Shown here piece by piece: positions 6,222 to 17,042 of a stretch of 34,120 nucleotides of DNA. The notes below the pieces were generated by a model. That model saw nothing but the letters and a program-made list of their open reading frames with translations, made no database searches and had not been told where the DNA came from. Each line of letters begins with the position of its first letter. Within the stretch, counting starts at the first letter, position 1. This DNA is from Acidimicrobiales bacterium (GTDB taxonomy: Bacteria; Actinomycetota; Acidimicrobiia; Acidimicrobiales; VFJN01). Position numbers and translations under genes: made by a program. The stretch covers positions 1 through 34,120 of the forward strand of contig DATHJB010000232.1 in assembly GCA_035316325.1 (NCBI GenBank). The letters are read 5' to 3'.

Positions 6222-7649
6222 GTGACCAGCGAAGCGCACCGCCTGTGGGACACCTGCGCCGAGCTGCTCCGTGCCCAGGTGTCCGAGGTCGTATGGGCCG
6301 CCGCCTTCGCCGCCGTGCAACCCGTCGACTACGACGGCCACACGCTGACCCTCGGTGTGACCAGCACCCTGGCGAAGGATCGCATCGAGGGCCGCTACCT
6401 CGGCCTGGTCCTCGACGCCCTGGAGGAGGCGGGGCAACCCCACGCCAAGCTCCGCCTGCAGCTCTACGACGCCGAGCCGCCGAAGCCGTGGTGGGTCGAG
6501 ACGCCGGCGCCGGGCCCCGCCCTTCCCGCCCTGCAGCTCCCGCTCACCGTCGTTCCCGGCTCCGCCTCCAACGCGTCGTCGCCGATGAACCCTCGCAACG
6601 ACGGGATCATGCGACGCGACGACGACATCGAGCTCAACCCTCGCTACACGTTCGAGAGCTTCGTGATCGGGGGGTCCAACCGCTTCGCCCACGCGGCCGC
6701 CCAGTCGGTGGCGGAGATGCCCGCCCGCAAGTTCAACCCGCTGTTCGTCTACGGCGACGCCGGCCTCGGCAAGACCCACCTGCTCCAGGCCATCGCCAGC
6801 TACGTCAACGACAACTACCCGACACACCGGGTGCGCTACGTCACCTCGGAGACGTTCCTCAACGAGTTCATCGACTCGATGCACTCCGACAGCCGTGACG
6901 CCTTCAAGCGCCGCTACCGCGACATCGACGTGCTGCTGGTCGACGACGTGCAGTTCTTCGAGGGCAAGCAGGAGACGGTCGAGGAGTTCTTCCACACCTT
7001 CAACCACCTCCACCAGACCAGCCGCCAGATCGTGCTGTCGTCGGACCGGCCGCCCGACCAGATCGGCATCGAGGACCGCCTGCGGAGCCGGTTCAAGCAG
7101 GGGTTGATGACCGACATCCAGCCGCCCGAGCTGGAGACCCGCCTCGCCATCCTCCGCAAGAAGGCCGACCTCGACGCCACCGGCATCCCCGCCGACGTGC
7201 TCGAGTTCATCGCCACGCACATCACCGACAACATCCGGGTGCTGGAAGGTGCGCTCATCCGGGTGTCCGCGTTCGCGAGCCTCACCCACGAGCCGCTCAC
7301 CGTCGACCGGGCCAAGCAGGTGCTGGCCGACCTGATGACCCAGGATCAGCCCCGCCCCATCACCCCGCAGCTGATCCTCGACGAGACCGCGGAGCTGTTC
7401 GGCTTCAGCATCGACGAGATCATCTCCAAGCACCGGCAGCGGCCGCTGGTGACGGCGCGCCAGATCGCCATGTACGTCATGCGGGAGCTCACCGAGCTGT
7501 CGTACCCCAACATCGCCCGGGTCTTCGGGGGCCGCGACCACACCACGGTCATGCACGCCGTGGAGAAGATCGGTGGGCTCATGCCCAAGGACCGGCAGAT
7601 CTACGATCAGGTCACGTTGCTGATGCAGCGGGTGCGCCAGGGCCGGTGA
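6222..7649 (+). CDS. dnaA: chromosomal replication initiator DnaA
   Basis: DnaA binds boxes at oriC, oligomerises with ATP and opens the duplex. With the GTG start at 6222 it has 475 residues. Domain I is about 1-85, a short linker about 86-135, the AAA+ domain about 140-355 with Walker A GDAGLGKT (178-185) and Walker B LLVDD (238-242), and domain IV about 365-475 with the DNA-binding signature GGRDHTTVMHA (436-446). The GTG is chosen because AAAGGAG lies just upstream and because the longer frame back to 6003 reads through the DnaA boxes and has no family similarity. Linker domain II is short compared with streptomycete DnaA. Autoregulation is likely from the boxes in the leader. Confidence 0.97.
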   Translation: MTSEAHRLWDTCAELLRAQVSEVVWAAAFAAVQPVDYDGHTLTLGVTSTLAKDRIEGRYLGLVLDALEEAGQPHAKLRLQLYDAEPPKPWWVETPAPGPALPALQLPLTVVPGSASNASSPMNPRNDGIMRRDDDIELNPRYTFESFVIGGSNRFAHAAAQSVAEMPARKFNPLFVYGDAGLGKTHLLQAIASYVNDNYPTHRVRYVTSETFLNEFIDSMHSDSRDAFKRRYRDIDVLLVDDVQFFEGKQETVEEFFHTFNHLHQTSRQIVLSSDRPPDQIGIEDRLRSRFKQGLMTDIQPPELETRLAILRKKADLDATGIPADVLEFIATHITDNIRVLEGALIRVSAFASLTHEPLTVDRAKQVLADLMTQDQPRPITPQLILDETAELFGFSIDEIISKHRQRPLVTARQIAMYVMRELTELSYPNIARVFGGRDHTTVMHAVEKIGGLMPKDRQIYDQVTLLMQRVRQGR

Positions 7650-7888
7650 CCGCCGTCCGGGTGGCCCGTGGACAAACCTCCGGAAGAGCTGTGGAACACG
7701 TCGGTCAGACGGTGGACAATGTCTGCTCCATCCCCACCCGGTCACACACGAGCCGCTGTGGCTGTGGGAGCCTGGGGACGAACAGGGGACGACCATCGTC
7801 CGTGTGGCCTGGGACAACTGTCGGTCGTCCACAATCCACAGCCCCTACTACTGCCTCTAGTTAGATATCCAAAAGAACGACAGAGAAA
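7650..7888. other. origin of replication (oriC), dnaA-dnaN intergenic segment
   Basis: The dnaA-dnaN gap is the usual actinobacterial oriC. Sites resembling DnaA boxes occur on both strands: CGTGGACAA (7667-7675), TGTGGAACA (7690-7698), GGTGGACAA (7711-7719), TCGTCCACA (7825-7833) and CAATCCACA (7832-7840). A tandem pair GGGGACGA at 7774 and 7785, exactly 11 bases apart, may be weak boxes on one helix face. The stretch from about 7846 to 7888 is clearly AT-richer than its surroundings (it includes TTAGATATCCAAAAG) and is the natural candidate for the unwinding element. Genes diverge from here in the leading-strand direction. Confidence 0.85.
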
Positions 7889-7900
7889 GTGAGCGGCGGC

Positions 7901-9001
7901 GTGAAGTTCCGATGCGAGCGAGACGTTCTGGTCGAAGCCCTCGGCACCGCGGTCCGTGCCACGGCGAACCGGGGCGGGGCATCGCCGGTACTGGCCGGCA
8001 TCCGCACAGAGCTGAGCCAGGGCAACCTCACCCTGACGGGCCACGACCTCGAGCTCACGATCTCGGTCACGATCAGCGAGGGCGTCTCCGGCGACACCGA
8101 CGGTGTGGCCGTGCTGCCCGCCCGCCTCGTGTCCGATGTCGTCAAGGCCCTCCCCGCGGGGGCGGTCGAGGTGTCCATCGACGACGAGCTGGCCCGCATC
8201 ACCGCCCAGCGCTCCGAGTTCTCCTTGCGGGTGCTGCCCGCCGACGAGTTCCCCCGCTACCCGGAGCCGGCCGGCGAGCCGATGACGCTCGACGCCGACG
8301 AGTTCCTGGGCGCGCTGCGCCAGGTGGTCCCTGCGGCCTCCAGCGACGATGCCCGGCCGATCCTGACCGGTGTGCTCCTGGCGGCCGAGGAGGGCGGCCT
8401 GCGGCTCGTGGCGACCGACTCCTACCGGCTGGCGGTGCGCGACCTGCCCGGTACGTCGCTGCTGTCCGAGGGCCAGTCGGTGCTGGTGCCGTCGCGTGCC
8501 CTCAACGACCTCACCAAGATCCTCGGCGACTCGAAGGAGCTCACGCTGCGGCTGGGCGAGCGCGACGCCAGCTTCGAGGCCGGCAACGTGCGGCTCACCA
8601 CAGTGCTCATCGAGGGCGACTTCCCGCCGTACCGGGGCCTGATCCCCAAGGGCCACCCCAACAAGCTGACCGTCGGCCGCGAGTCGCTGCTCGAGGGCGT
8701 GCGCCGCGTGAAGCTGCTCGCCCGCGAGGCCACGCCGGTGCGACTCTCGATGTCGAGTGAGGGTTTGGAGCTGGTGGCGGTCACCCAGGACGTCGGCCAG
8801 GCCCACGAGTCGCTCGACGCCAAGTTCGAGGGCGGCGAGCTGGTGGCGGCGTTCAACCCCGACTACCTGCTGCAGGGCGTCGAGGTGATGACGGGTGACG
8901 AGGTGATCGTCGAGACCGTCGACGCCCTCAAGCCGGCCACCGTGCGCAGCCCGGAGCACCCGGAGTTCCTCTACCTGCTGATGCCCGTCCGGGTCAGCTG
9001 A
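7901..9001 (+). CDS. dnaN: DNA polymerase III sliding clamp (beta subunit)
   Basis: The ring-shaped beta clamp tethers the replicative polymerase and other partners to DNA. From the GTG at 7901 the product has 366 residues and begins (M)KFRCERDVLVEAL, matching the family's standard N-terminus. Three repeated clamp folds follow, with LRQVVPAASSDDARPILTGVLL opening the second and ending EHPEFLYLLMPVRVS, the typical C-terminus that closes the ring. An in-frame GTG at 7889 would add four residues; GAGAAAG at 7883-7889 suits the later start better. It stands between oriC and recF, 30 bp from recF. Confidence 0.96.
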   Translation: MKFRCERDVLVEALGTAVRATANRGGASPVLAGIRTELSQGNLTLTGHDLELTISVTISEGVSGDTDGVAVLPARLVSDVVKALPAGAVEVSIDDELARITAQRSEFSLRVLPADEFPRYPEPAGEPMTLDADEFLGALRQVVPAASSDDARPILTGVLLAAEEGGLRLVATDSYRLAVRDLPGTSLLSEGQSVLVPSRALNDLTKILGDSKELTLRLGERDASFEAGNVRLTTVLIEGDFPPYRGLIPKGHPNKLTVGRESLLEGVRRVKLLAREATPVRLSMSSEGLELVAVTQDVGQAHESLDAKFEGGELVAAFNPDYLLQGVEVMTGDEVIVETVDALKPATVRSPEHPEFLYLLMPVRVS

Positions 9002-9031
9002 CCCCGCGCCGGGCGTCGGAAGCGATCGTCC

Positions 9032-10111
9032 GTGCTCGTCTCCGCGCTGTGGCTGGACGACTTCCGCAGCTACGAGAAGACCGAGCTGAAGCTGGTGCCG
9101 GGGTTCACCGCTCTGGTGGGCCACAACGGCGCCGGCAAGACGAACCTCATGGAGGCGCTGGCCTGGCTGGCGACCCTGTCGTCGTTCCGGGGCGCGCCGG
9201 TCGACGCGATGGTCCGCCAGGGCGCGCCGACCGCGGTGATCCGCGCCGAGGCCGTGCGGGAGGACCGGAGCCTGCTGATCGAGGCGCAGCTGGCCCGCAG
9301 CGGCCGCAACCGGGTGCAGGTCAACCGGCAGCCGCTGCGTCGCTCCCGTGACCTGCTGGGCGCTCTGCGGGTCACGGTGTTCACGCCCGACGACCTCGTG
9401 GTGGTGAAGGGCAGCCCGGGGGAGCGGCGGCGCTTCCTCGACGACGCGCTGGTGGCGCTGCACCCGCGCCACGACGCGCTGCGCACCGAGCTCGACCGGG
9501 TTCTACGCCAGCGCTCGTCGCTGCTGAAGCAGAGTGGCGGCCACCTCGACGAGTCGGCGGTGTTCACGCTCGACGTGTGGGACACGAAGCTGGCCGAGGC
9601 GGGCGAGGCCCTGGCCGCGGCGCGGGTCGACCTGGTCGACCGGATGCGGCCGGTCCTGGCGGAGACCTACGACGTCCTGGCTCGACGTCCAGCCGAGGTC
9701 GAGGCTCGCTACAGCTCGGACTGGCGCGACCGGGGGCTCGCCCAGGCGCTGGTCGACGCCCGGCGCGACGATCTGCGGCGGGGGGTGTGCACGGTCGGAC
9801 CCCACCGCGACGACCTCGAGCTGTCGATCGGGGGCTTCCCGTCGCGCACGCAGTGCAGCCAGGGGGAGCAGCGGACGCTGGCGCTGGCGCTGCGGCTGGC
9901 GGCGCACAGGGTCGTGGCCGAGGAGGCCGGCAGCGCCCCGGTGCTGTTGCTCGACGACGTGTTCAGCGAGCTCGACCCGGACCGGAGCGCAGCGCTGCTC
10001 GCCAACCTGCCTGCGGGCCAGGTGCTGTTGACCACCGCCGGCGTGCTGCCGCCGGGGGCCGAGCCCGACGAGGTGCTGGAGATCGTCGGCGGCACCATCC
10101 GCCCCCGCTGA
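9032..10111 (+). CDS. recF: DNA replication/repair protein RecF
   Basis: RecF is an SMC-like ATPase that loads RecA at single-strand gaps with RecO and RecR. The 359-residue protein has Walker A GHNGAGKT (30-37), the ABC-type signature region CSQGEQRTLALALRLAAH (about 275-292, QGE at 277-279) and Walker B VLLLDDVFSELD (304-315). VFTPDDLVVVKGSPGERRRFLDD is a clear family stretch around 116-138. Length is typical. The start is GTG at 9032 with GGA upstream. A small inverted repeat (GCCGG/CCGGC at 10114-10127) follows the stop but has no T-run. Confidence 0.96.
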   Translation: MLVSALWLDDFRSYEKTELKLVPGFTALVGHNGAGKTNLMEALAWLATLSSFRGAPVDAMVRQGAPTAVIRAEAVREDRSLLIEAQLARSGRNRVQVNRQPLRRSRDLLGALRVTVFTPDDLVVVKGSPGERRRFLDDALVALHPRHDALRTELDRVLRQRSSLLKQSGGHLDESAVFTLDVWDTKLAEAGEALAAARVDLVDRMRPVLAETYDVLARRPAEVEARYSSDWRDRGLAQALVDARRDDLRRGVCTVGPHRDDLELSIGGFPSRTQCSQGEQRTLALALRLAAHRVVAEEAGSAPVLLLDDVFSELDPDRSAALLANLPAGQVLLTTAGVLPPGAEPDEVLEIVGGTIRPR

Positions 10112-10194
10112 GCGCCGGCTGACCGGCGGGCGCGGTGCTTCCTCGCCCCGGTGGGTGACGGGCCCGGGTGGTGCCGGGGTGCTTGACTGGGGGC

Positions 10195-10590
10195 GTGACT
10201 GCTGTCGAGCCGACCGGTGCCCTGCCCCGTTGGCGACCGCTGCCCGGCAAGGGCCCCGCTCCGTCCCGGGTGGGCGACATGCTCGACCGCACGCTGCGTT
10301 CGATGGGAACCCCGTCGGTCGCCGGCGTCGAGCTGCTGTTCGAGCGGTGGGGCGAGGTCGTCGGCGACTCGATGGCCGCCCGCACGGTGCCCGTCCGCAT
10401 CGACGGCGAGACGCTGGTGGTGAGCTGCGACGAACCGGCCATCGCCACCCACGTCCGCTATCTCCAGAGCGAGCTCGTCGACCGTCTGGCGCAGCTCTCC
10501 GGTGAGCGCCGGATCACCCGGATCGACACCCGCGTGGCACAGGTGCGCCGCGGGCCCCGGCCACCCCGCCGAACACCGCGAAGAGCCTGA
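10195..10590 (+). CDS. DUF721 family protein (DciA-like)
   Basis: A DUF721 protein, the family between recF and gyrB in most Actinomycetota, related to DciA, the helicase operator that helps DnaB at the origin in many bacteria. Visible are the N-terminal VGDMLDRTLRSMG, the core LLFERWGEVVGDSMAARTVPVRIDGETLVV and HVRYLQSELVDRLAQL, and a basic RRGPRPPRRTPRRA tail. From the GTG at 10195 it has 131 residues. The open frame reaches back to 10168, and the true start is uncertain because no good ribosome binding site precedes either. Its place among replication genes supports a replication role, but function in this organism is inference. Confidence 0.85.
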   Translation: MTAVEPTGALPRWRPLPGKGPAPSRVGDMLDRTLRSMGTPSVAGVELLFERWGEVVGDSMAARTVPVRIDGETLVVSCDEPAIATHVRYLQSELVDRLAQLSGERRITRIDTRVAQVRRGPRPPRRTPRRA

Positions 10591-10631
10591 TCAACGCGCC
10601 TGGCATCCAGGGTTTGGGGCCTGTTCTCTGG

Positions 10632-10637
10632 TAGGCT
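10632..10637 (+). promoter_or_regulatory. possible gyrB -10 element
   Basis: TAGGCT fits the actinobacterial TAnnnT -10 pattern and lies in the 140-base gap before gyrB. No convincing -35 is seen at 16-18 bases. The leader would be about 85 bases. Weak motif evidence. Confidence 0.25.
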
Positions 10638-10730
10638 GCATCCGTTGTGATGTGCGGTTCTGATCAGGAGATCTCGAAGCAGATCCGGTCGAACGCACCG
10701 TCTGTCGGGGTTCGCTGAAAGGGTCGCGTC

Positions 10731-12671
<1,941 letters not shown>

Positions 12672-12691
12672 GAGCAGTGAGACACAGCTAG

Positions 12692-15163
12692 ATGAGCGAC
12701 CCCACGAACGGCGACGAGAACGGCACCGGCATCGGTGGCCCCGTGGTGGGCATCGAGCCGGTCGAGATCCAGGAGGAGATGGAGCGCGACTTCCTGGACT
12801 ACGCGATGTCGGTCATCACGGCGCGGGCGCTGCCCGACGCCCGTGACGGCCTGAAGCCGGTCCACCGGCGCGTGCTCTGGGGCATGCACGACATCGGCGC
12901 CCGTCCGGATCGCAGCTTCCTCAAGTGCGCCCGGATCACCGGCCACGTGATGGGCCACTTCCACCCGCACGGCAACTCGTCGATCTACGACGCGCTGGTC
13001 CGCATGGCGCAGGACTTCTCGCTGCGGCACCCGCTGGTGTCGGGCCACGGCAACTTCGGGTCGCCCGACTTCGGTCCCGCGGCCGAGCGCTACACCGAAT
13101 GCCGGCTCGCTCCCATCTCCATGACGATGCTCGACGGCATCGACGAGGAGACCGTCGACTTCCAGGACAACTACTCGGGAGAGACCGAGGAGCCGACGGT
13201 CCTGCCGGCCCGCTTCCCCAACCTGCTGGTGAACGGCAGCCAGGGCATCGCGGTGGGCATGGCCACCAACATCCCGCCCCACAACCTGGGCGAGGTCATC
13301 GACGCCACGGTCCACCTGCTCGAGAACCCGGGCTCCACCGCCGACGAGCTGATGCAGTTCGTCAAGGGCCCCGACTTCCCGACGGGCGCGCTGATCATGG
13401 GCCGCCAGGGGATCATCGACGCCTACCGCACCGGCAAGGGCTCGATAAAGCTGCGGGCCGTCGCCGAGATCGAAGAGGGCACCGGCCGTCAGCGCGACCG
13501 CATCATCGTCACCGAAATGCCCTACCAGACGTCGATCGCGTCCACCGCGTCGAAGATCAAGGAGCTGGTCGAGACCCGTCAGCTCGAGGGCGTCGCCGAC
13601 GTCAACGACGAGTCGGCCAAGGGCAAGACCCGCCTGGTGATCGAGCTCAAGCGCGACGCGCCGGGGTTGGTCATCCTCAACAACCTCTACAAGCACACCC
13701 CGCTGCAGACGAACTTCGCGGTGAACATGGTGGCCCTGGTCGACGGCGTGCCTCGCACCCTGAGCCTCGACCAGGCCCTGCAGGCCTACGTCGACCACCA
13801 GGTCGACGTCGTGCGCCGCCGGTCCGAGTTCCGCCTGCGCAAGGCCCTGGACCGGGCGCACATCATCGAGGGCCTGCTCAAGGCCATCAACGTCATCGAC
13901 GAGATCATCGCCCTGGTGCGTTCGTCGGAGAACCGGGCCGAGGCGCGGGCGCGCCTGATGGCCGAGCCGTTCGAGTTCACCGAGGTCCAGGCGAACCACA
14001 TCCTCGACCTGCAGCTCGGCCAGCTCACCCGGCTGGCCCGGGTCGACCTGGAGACCGAGCTCGAGGGTCTGCGCGACACCATCCGCGGCCTCGAGGCGAT
14101 CCTCGCCGACGAGGCGCTGCTGCGGGGCGTCATCCGCACCGAGATGCTGGCGATCAAGGACAAGTACGCCGACGCGCGCCGCTCGCAGATCACGTTCGAC
14201 GCCGGCGAGCTCGACCTGGAAGACCTGATCGACGACGAGGAGCTCGTCGTCACCATGTCGTCCCGCGGGTACGTCAAGGCCGTCATCTCCGAGAGCTTCC
14301 GGGCCCAGGGCCGTGGTGGCCGGGGCATCGCCGGCGCCAAGCTGCGCGACGACGACTACGTCACCCAGATCCTCACCACCACCGCGCACGCGTACCTGTT
14401 GTTCTTCTCGAACAAGGGGCGGGTGTACCGGCTCAAGGCGCACGAGATCCCCAAGAAGGACCGCACGGCTCGCGGCACCGCCATCGTCAACCTGCTGGCG
14501 CTGCAGCCGGGCGAGCACATCCAGGCGATCGTCGACACCCGCGACTACGAGACGAACCGCTTCCTGTTCTTCGCCACCCGGAAGGGCCAGGTCAAGAAGA
14601 CCCGGTTCAACGAGTACGACTCGTCGCTGCGCACCGGCCTCATCGCCATCAACCTGCGCGACGGCGACGAGCTCGTGGGGGTGCTCCCCACCGACGGAGG
14701 CCAGGACATCTTCATGGTGTCGCAGTCCGGCATGGCCATTCGCTTCAGCGAGGACGAGGTCCGCGCCATGGGCCGTGCTGCTGCCGGCGTGCGGGGCATG
14801 AAGCTGAAGTCGGGTGACGAGGTCGTGTCGTGCAGCGTGTCGCGGCCCGACGTGGCGCTGCTCCTGGTCACCGACGCCGGCTACGGCAAGCGCACGCAGC
14901 TCGACCGCTTCAACGTCCAGGGCCGCGGTGGCCAGGGCGTGAGGGGCATCAAGCTGACCGCCCGCAAGGGCAAGGTCGTGGCCGCCTTCATGGTCGAGCT
15001 GGAGACGGAGATCATGCTGATCTCCTCGTCCGGCACCTTGATCCGCACCCCGGTGCGCAACGTCTCCTCTCAGGGTCGTGATGCCACCGGCGTGCGCATC
15101 ATGAACCTCGACGACGGCCAGAGCGTGGCTGCCGTCGCACCGGTCTTCGTCACCGACGACTGA
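12692..15163 (+). CDS. gyrA: DNA gyrase subunit A
   Basis: Breakage-reunion subunit of gyrase, 823 residues. The catalytic tyrosine is Y134 in ERYTECRL. The quinolone-determining stretch is H93-G-N-S-S-I-Y-D100. Against E. coli, S96 and D100 keep the classical Ser83 and Asp87, but N95 replaces the usual Asp82. The C-terminal beta-pinwheel starts near 510 and contains the GyrA-box-like [10 protein letters not shown] near 535-544, with further [11 protein letters not shown] repeats near 747; this distinguishes gyrase from topoisomerase IV. The acidic N-terminal leader (about 1-20) is variable. The start ATG lies 20 bases after gyrB. A GC hairpin without T-run (15176-15190) follows the stop. Confidence 0.97.
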   Translation: MSDPTNGDENGTGIGGPVVGIEPVEIQEEMERDFLDYAMSVITARALPDARDGLKPVHRRVLWGMHDIGARPDRSFLKCARITGHVMGHFHPHGNSSIYDALVRMAQDFSLRHPLVSGHGNFGSPDFGPAAERYTECRLAPISMTMLDGIDEETVDFQDNYSGETEEPTVLPARFPNLLVNGSQGIAVGMATNIPPHNLGEVIDATVHLLENPGSTADELMQFVKGPDFPTGALIMGRQGIIDAYRTGKGSIKLRAVAEIEEGTGRQRDRIIVTEMPYQTSIASTASKIKELVETRQLEGVADVNDESAKGKTRLVIELKRDAPGLVILNNLYKHTPLQTNFAVNMVALVDGVPRTLSLDQALQAYVDHQVDVVRRRSEFRLRKALDRAHIIEGLLKAINVIDEIIALVRSSENRAEARARLMAEPFEFTEVQANHILDLQLGQLTRLARVDLETELEGLRDTIRGLEAILADEALLRGVIRTEMLAIKDKYADARRSQITFDAGELDLEDLIDDEELVVTMSSRGYVKAVISESFRAQGRGGRGIAGAKLRDDDYVTQILTTTAHAYLLFFSNKGRVYRLKAHEIPKKDRTARGTAIVNLLALQPGEHIQAIVDTRDYETNRFLFFATRKGQVKKTRFNEYDSSLRTGLIAINLRDGDELVGVLPTDGGQDIFMVSQSGMAIRFSEDEVRAMGRAAAGVRGMKLKSGDEVVSCSVSRPDVALLLVTDAGYGKRTQLDRFNVQGRGGQGVRGIKLTARKGKVVAAFMVELETEIMLISSSGTLIRTPVRNVSSQGRDATGVRIMNLDDGQSVAAVAPVFVTDD

Positions 15164-15248
15164 CGGCCGGCACCTCCCCGCGGCGCGGGGCTCGGCAGGA
15201 CGGCGACGTCCTCCCTCACACACCGAGTCCCACGTAGGGGAGGATGAG

Positions 15249-15902
15249 ATGGAACACGACGACGACCGTGGCCAGGTGACGATCCTGTCGACCACGGGCC
15301 TGGCTCTGTTGGCGGTGCTGCTCGTGGCGCTGGCGACGTTGGGGCGCGGGCTGGTCGACCGGGCCCAGGCCCGCACGGCCGCCGACGCCGCGGCCCTGGC
15401 GGGCGCGGCCGAGGGCGAGCAGACGGCGCGCGAGGTGGCCGCGGCGAACCATGGCGAGGTGCGGCGCTACGACGTGGTCGACGGCGCGGTGCTGGTCCAG
15501 GTGGTGGTGGGGCGGATCGACGCTTACGCCCGAGCCCGACGGATCCCGGAGGTCGCGCCACCGACGCGCGCCTTCGCCGGCGGCCCCACGACGGGGTCCG
15601 GCAAGCGGGCCGGACTGTCGCCGGACCTGTCGGCTGCCCTCGAACGGGCCGACCGGCTGCTCGGCACACCGGTCCCCATCGCCTCCGGTCTCCGCTCCCG
15701 GGCCCAGCAGCAGGCGCTGTGGGACCGGCGATCGACCAACCGGTATCCGGTGGCGAGACCCGGCACGTCGCACCACGAGACGGGTCGGGCGGTCGACGTT
15801 CCCCGCGGTTTCGTGCCCCGATTGCTGGCGGTGGCAGGCGCCGCGGGGCTGTGCCAGCCGATGCCGCGCACCGATCCGGTGCATTTCGAAGTGTGTCGAT
15901 AA
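15249..15902 (+). CDS. Tad-like N-terminus fused to M15 (VanY-type) peptidase domain
   Basis: A 217-residue protein with two recognisable parts. Residues 8-56 look like the N-terminal domain of TadE/TadG-like pilus-assembly proteins: RGQVTILSTTG, one hydrophobic segment (about 12-34), then DRAQARTAADAAALAGA. Residues about 125-217 resemble an M15 zinc D-Ala-D-Ala carboxypeptidase: SGLRSRAQQQALWDRR, S174-H-H176-E-T-G-R-A-V-D183, and D209-P-V-H212-FE. The metal ligands would be H176, D183 and H212. A membrane-anchored cell-wall peptidase is the simplest reading. GGGGAGG lies five bases before the ATG. It stands alone 85 bases after gyrA. The domain calls are strong by motif; the substrate is inference. 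Confidence 0.8.
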   Translation: MEHDDDRGQVTILSTTGLALLAVLLVALATLGRGLVDRAQARTAADAAALAGAAEGEQTAREVAAANHGEVRRYDVVDGAVLVQVVVGRIDAYARARRIPEVAPPTRAFAGGPTTGSGKRAGLSPDLSAALERADRLLGTPVPIASGLRSRAQQQALWDRRSTNRYPVARPGTSHHETGRAVDVPRGFVPRLLAVAGAAGLCQPMPRTDPVHFEVCR

Positions 15903-15935
15903 TGCACGCGCGGCGTCTCCGGCGGGCTCGTGCCG

Positions 15936-15941
15936 TAGAAT
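15936..15941 (+). promoter_or_regulatory. -10 element for a leaderless transcript
   Basis: TAGAAT ends seven bases before the ATG at 15949. Transcription would therefore start at or within a base of the A of the start codon. No Shine-Dalgarno sequence precedes this ATG. Leaderless mRNAs with exactly this spacing are common in Actinomycetota. Confidence 0.55.
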
Positions 15942-15948
15942 CCCGCCG

Positions 15949-16716
15949 ATGTCGGTCGATCGGCCCGAGGCACCTACGCCCCACAAGCAGGCCGGCGGGA
16001 ACGGACACGAGCGCAATGGCTCCACGACGTTCACCGAGGAGGTGGATGTCGGCACTGTCGAGCCCGTGGATCGCACCGAGAAGGTGAGCCCACCGGGCTT
16101 CGGCGACGGTCCCCCGATCGTCGTCCCACCGGCGCCGACGTTGCCGCCGAGTGACGACCGGCTGGTGTACGACCAGCCCCCTCGCCCGGGGCGTCGACGC
16201 GCCGCCGAGCCCGGCGAGCCGCGCCACGTCACCCATCGCCTGCGGCACCTGAGCCTGTGGTCGGTGGTCAAGCTGGCCGGCCTCCTCTACATCTGCCTGT
16301 TCTTCGCGCTGCTGGTGGCCACCGTGCTGCTGTGGAACGTGGGACGGGCCACCGGTGCGGTCGACCAGGTGGAGAGCTTCATCAGCGGCATGGGCTCCTA
16401 CGGCGAGTGCGTGCCCGAGGAAGGCCTCGAGCCCGGCACCGAGTTCGACCGCGACGAGGACTGCCGGCAGGGCAACGTCCGCATCGGCATGTTCGAGCTC
16501 CACGGCGGGGTCGTGTTCCGCGCGGCGCTCATCGGCGGCCTGGTGTTCGTGGTCGCAGCCACCGCCGCCACGGTGCTGGTGACGATCCTGTTCAACCTGT
16601 TGAACGAGATCACGGGCGGTGTCCGTTACACGTTGATCCGAGAACCGGCGGCCGCGGCTGCCGGTCCCGGCCCGGCGCCGGGGCGACGCCGACCACCGGG
16701 TCTCCGTCGCCGTTGA
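15949..16716 (+). CDS. DUF3566 domain membrane protein
   Basis: A 255-residue protein of the DUF3566 family that follows gyrA in many Actinomycetota. Residues 1-100 are hydrophilic and Pro-rich. The domain then starts RHLSLWSVVKLAGLLYICLF, with a first membrane helix (about 104-131), LWNVGRATGAVDQVESFI after it, a loop with Cys154 and Cys172 that could form a disulphide outside, a second helix (about 191-216), and FNLLNEITGGVRYTLIRE. The Cys-containing acidic loop looks like an addition to the usual short loop. The function of the family is not established; its place beside gyrase is conserved. Translation probably starts on a leaderless mRNA. Confidence 0.85.
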   Translation: MSVDRPEAPTPHKQAGGNGHERNGSTTFTEEVDVGTVEPVDRTEKVSPPGFGDGPPIVVPPAPTLPPSDDRLVYDQPPRPGRRRAAEPGEPRHVTHRLRHLSLWSVVKLAGLLYICLFFALLVATVLLWNVGRATGAVDQVESFISGMGSYGECVPEEGLEPGTEFDRDEDCRQGNVRIGMFELHGGVVFRAALIGGLVFVVAATAATVLVTILFNLLNEITGGVRYTLIREPAAAAAGPGPAPGRRRPPGLRRR

Positions 16717-16746
16717 TCCCACTGGCCGGAGGCGGGTGGGCGAAGC

Positions 16747-16752
16747 TAATGT
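16747..16752 (+). promoter_or_regulatory. possible tRNA-Ile -10 element
   Basis: TAATGT fits TAnnnT and lies 14 bases before the mature tRNA end, giving a plausible short 5' leader. No clear -35 is visible. Confidence 0.35.
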
Positions 16753-16766
16753 CGCTCACTCACTAC

Positions 16767-16840
<74 letters not shown>

Positions 16841-16845
16841 CAACC

Positions 16846-16869
16846 CGCCCCCGTCCTCTGGCGGGGGCG
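16846..16869 (+). terminator. GC-rich hairpin after tRNA-Ile
   Basis: CGCCCCCG (16846-16853) pairs perfectly with CGGGGGCG (16862-16869) around an 8-base loop, six bases after the tRNA. There is no T-run, so it is either a weak or U-independent terminator or a 3'-processing barrier. Confidence 0.5.
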
Positions 16870-16901
16870 AGCTCTATCCGGAGAGTGGAGAGAGAACCCC
16901 T

Positions 16902-17039
16902 ATGGCTCTGCTGCGACGTGCGCTCGCTGCTGTGAGCATCGCCGGCCTGATCGCAGTCGTGCTGCGATTGCGCGGTGGCGGTGGCACCCCTCCGCAATCC
17001 GGTGGCTGGCGTGAGCTGCGCGGGCCGGACCTCCGCTAG
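16902..17039 (+). CDS. 45-residue single-span membrane protein
   Basis: A small gene below usual length cut-offs. GGAGAGAG lies seven bases before the ATG, an excellent ribosome binding site. The product starts MALLRRALAAVSIAGLIAVV, with two arginines and then a membrane helix (about 7-22), a Gly-rich hinge, and a polar end WRELRGPDLR. The positive residues at the N-terminus suggest N-in topology. It sits where many Actinomycetota encode the tiny DLW-39 family protein (after gyrA-DUF3566-tRNA), but I see no clear DLW motif, so the relation is only positional. The next gene starts three bases after its stop, so the two are probably co-translated. Confidence 0.7.
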   Translation: MALLRRALAAVSIAGLIAVVLRLRGGGGTPPQSGGWRELRGPDLR

Positions 17040-17042
17040 CGC

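Noticed and set aside
15176-15190. Hairpin CCCCGC/GCGGGG after gyrA as a terminator
   Set aside because: Short six-base stem with no T-run; too weak to list as a terminator.
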